From Patagioenas fasciata (lineage: Eukaryota > Chordata > Aves > Columbiformes > Columbidae): a stretch of 64,000 nucleotides of DNA. Shown in pieces: positions 62,591-64,000 of this stretch. The notes beneath the pieces were generated by a model. That model was given only the letters and a program-made list of their open reading frames with translations. It did no database searches and was not told the origin of the DNA. Position numbers and translations under genes: made by a program. The stretch is from positions 68,002,552-68,066,551 of the forward strand of contig NC_092524.1 in NCBI RefSeq assembly GCF_037038585.1, given 5' to 3'. The stretch's first letter is position 1, and the number at the start of each line of letters is the position of its first letter.

Positions 62591-64000
62591 TCTGCAGTGA
62601 AAGGCAAACTGCTCTTTTTCAACACTCTTTGCTTTTTGAGATAGATACTTGCATGAGTTCCTTTGGTGCCCTGTCTGGATTTGAGATTGGGGACATCAGA
62701 TGAGAATAGAAGCAGGGGACTCTTTTGAATTTGGGGCAGGAATGAAGAGAGGAGATGGGCACGCCTAGGATGATTTATTCTGGCTTGACATGGGCTGAAG
62801 GAGATGTGGCTGCTGGTTGTGTGTAGACTGATTGTGAGGGGGTGAAACTGCCCTGCTTTAATGGACCGTGATGCTGCAAATACAGAGAGACATGACTGAT
62901 GAAGAATATATTCAGGCTGGATGTCAGAAGAGAGTTTGAGAGTCTCAGACAACAGAGATTTGGGAATGGCCTTGGGGCAAATGCTCCAGCTCATTTGAAG
63001 TTGATGATTGTTCAGCCTGTGAAATGGGATTGTATGACTTGGTTGCCGGAGAATGTGACGGGAAGGACTTGGTGATTAAAGGGGGCACTTCTTGTCCTCA
63101 AATGGGTTTTAGGATGTTTTAGTTTCCTGTTTGGTGCTGGAGGTGCTTCCCAGAAAGTCCCAGAGCTGCTGTCATCTTTTGACGACCATGGCAATTTGTA
63201 CCGCTTTTCAGGCTTCCAGCGTATTCTAGCAAACACGTGTGAAATGTGTGTGTGCCCTGGCTGAAGCCTGTGCCCTGGATGTGTTGTCACACAGTGAGAT
63301 GAAAAGCTATGGTTTTGGTATAATCAAATGTTCTGTCTTGACCTCTTGGTGGTCTGCACTGCTTTCCTACCCTTGACAGACACAAAACTGGCGACCATTT
63401 GTTTGACCTCCTTCCTTGAACTATGGTCTCTAATGCAACAACACATGCTTTCTAAAAGACATTTTTTAGCACTTACAACATCTCAAATTTTGAATTTGAA
63501 GTAGCCAGTCCAGCGGCTGCCTATTCTACTTTCTGTAATACAAACTGTCATTTTAGCGCTTGGTTTGATTAAAGGACCATATGATGTAACTGCAAACAGG
63601 AGTTTGGATTTGATATTTCAAAAGATACCACCCTACCTGATGCTCATTTTCTGCTGCAGGCTTGTTGGAAGATCCTCATTTCTTCTTCCTATACCTGTCA
63701 GCTTCTCAGCTCCTCTTAAGCCACACACTTGTAGTATCTTGCAGATCTTTTGCTTCCAAAAGCCTCCAGATTTTCCCAAAGGCTTATATCCTACAGTGTA
63801 CTATATACAGACACATATATGCCCTGAGCCTGAAGAATTTCTTTCTGAGCTTGCTTCCCTGTTCTTTAGATATGTGTATAATCAGGGTGTTGTTCACACA
63901 GCCATCAGTAGAAGAAATAATGCATCAATCAATGCTGGACACTTAAATCATATATGATAGTACTACTGCTTGAGCAGACCTTCTGGACCAGTGAGCATTG
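62591..64000. other. Intergenic, no gene seen
   Basis: Unique sequence up to the window edge; nothing recognised. Confidence 0.5.

Noticed and set aside
62167-62994. A 275-codon minus-strand open frame
   Set aside because: Its centre is antisense CR1; the flanking residues show no recognised domain and no splice context. It is chance read-through.

Overview
The window is vertebrate nuclear DNA, almost certainly from a bird. The evidence is one large gene with many small exons and GT-AG introns, AT-rich non-coding sequence, a CpG-island promoter, and about two dozen 5'-truncated CR1 retrotransposon fragments. The CR1 copies end in the short ATTCTRTG-type tails typical of avian CR1. I cannot name the species from sequence alone.

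One protein-coding gene is supported: TMEM260 (old name C14orf101), complete on the + strand. It has 16 coding exons from the ATG at 7688 to the TAG ending at 45138, with a poly(A) signal at 45367. Every exon junction was set by splice consensus plus reading phase. The 16 exons sum to 2097 nt, giving 698 residues, close to the roughly 700 expected. The product belongs to the DUF2723 family of multi-pass ER proteins. TMEM260 is reported to O-mannosylate IPT domains of plexins, MET and RON.

Layout. 1-7.2 kb is upstream intergenic DNA with three CR1 fragments. 7.2-7.9 kb is a CpG-island promoter containing exon 1, followed at once by a ~0.8 kb minisatellite in intron 1. 9-19.4 kb (introns 1-3, exons 2 and 3) has no recognisable CR1 and is AT-rich with homeodomain- and TCF-type motifs, so it looks like a regulatory block hosted in TMEM260 introns. 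19.4-45.4 kb holds exons 4-16 and is dense in CR1; it also has a small palindromic mariner-type MITE in intron 13. 45.4-64 kb is gene-free. It has two further CR1-poor blocks (46.4-54.5 and 56.9-62.3 kb), a full match to the CTCF core at 52304, and conserved-looking AT-rich stretches.

Context (inference from established vertebrate synteny, PELI2 - TMEM260 - OTX2): the DNA after TMEM260 probably faces the 3' side of OTX2, and the repeat-poor blocks may belong to the OTX2 regulatory landscape. Neither PELI2 nor OTX2 coding sequence is in the window. I saw no tRNA, rRNA, CRISPR array or second protein-coding gene, and no new molecular system. The most useful leads are the repeat-free blocks, the CTCF site, the MITE, the promoter minisatellite and the microexon that carries part of the presumed active-site loop.
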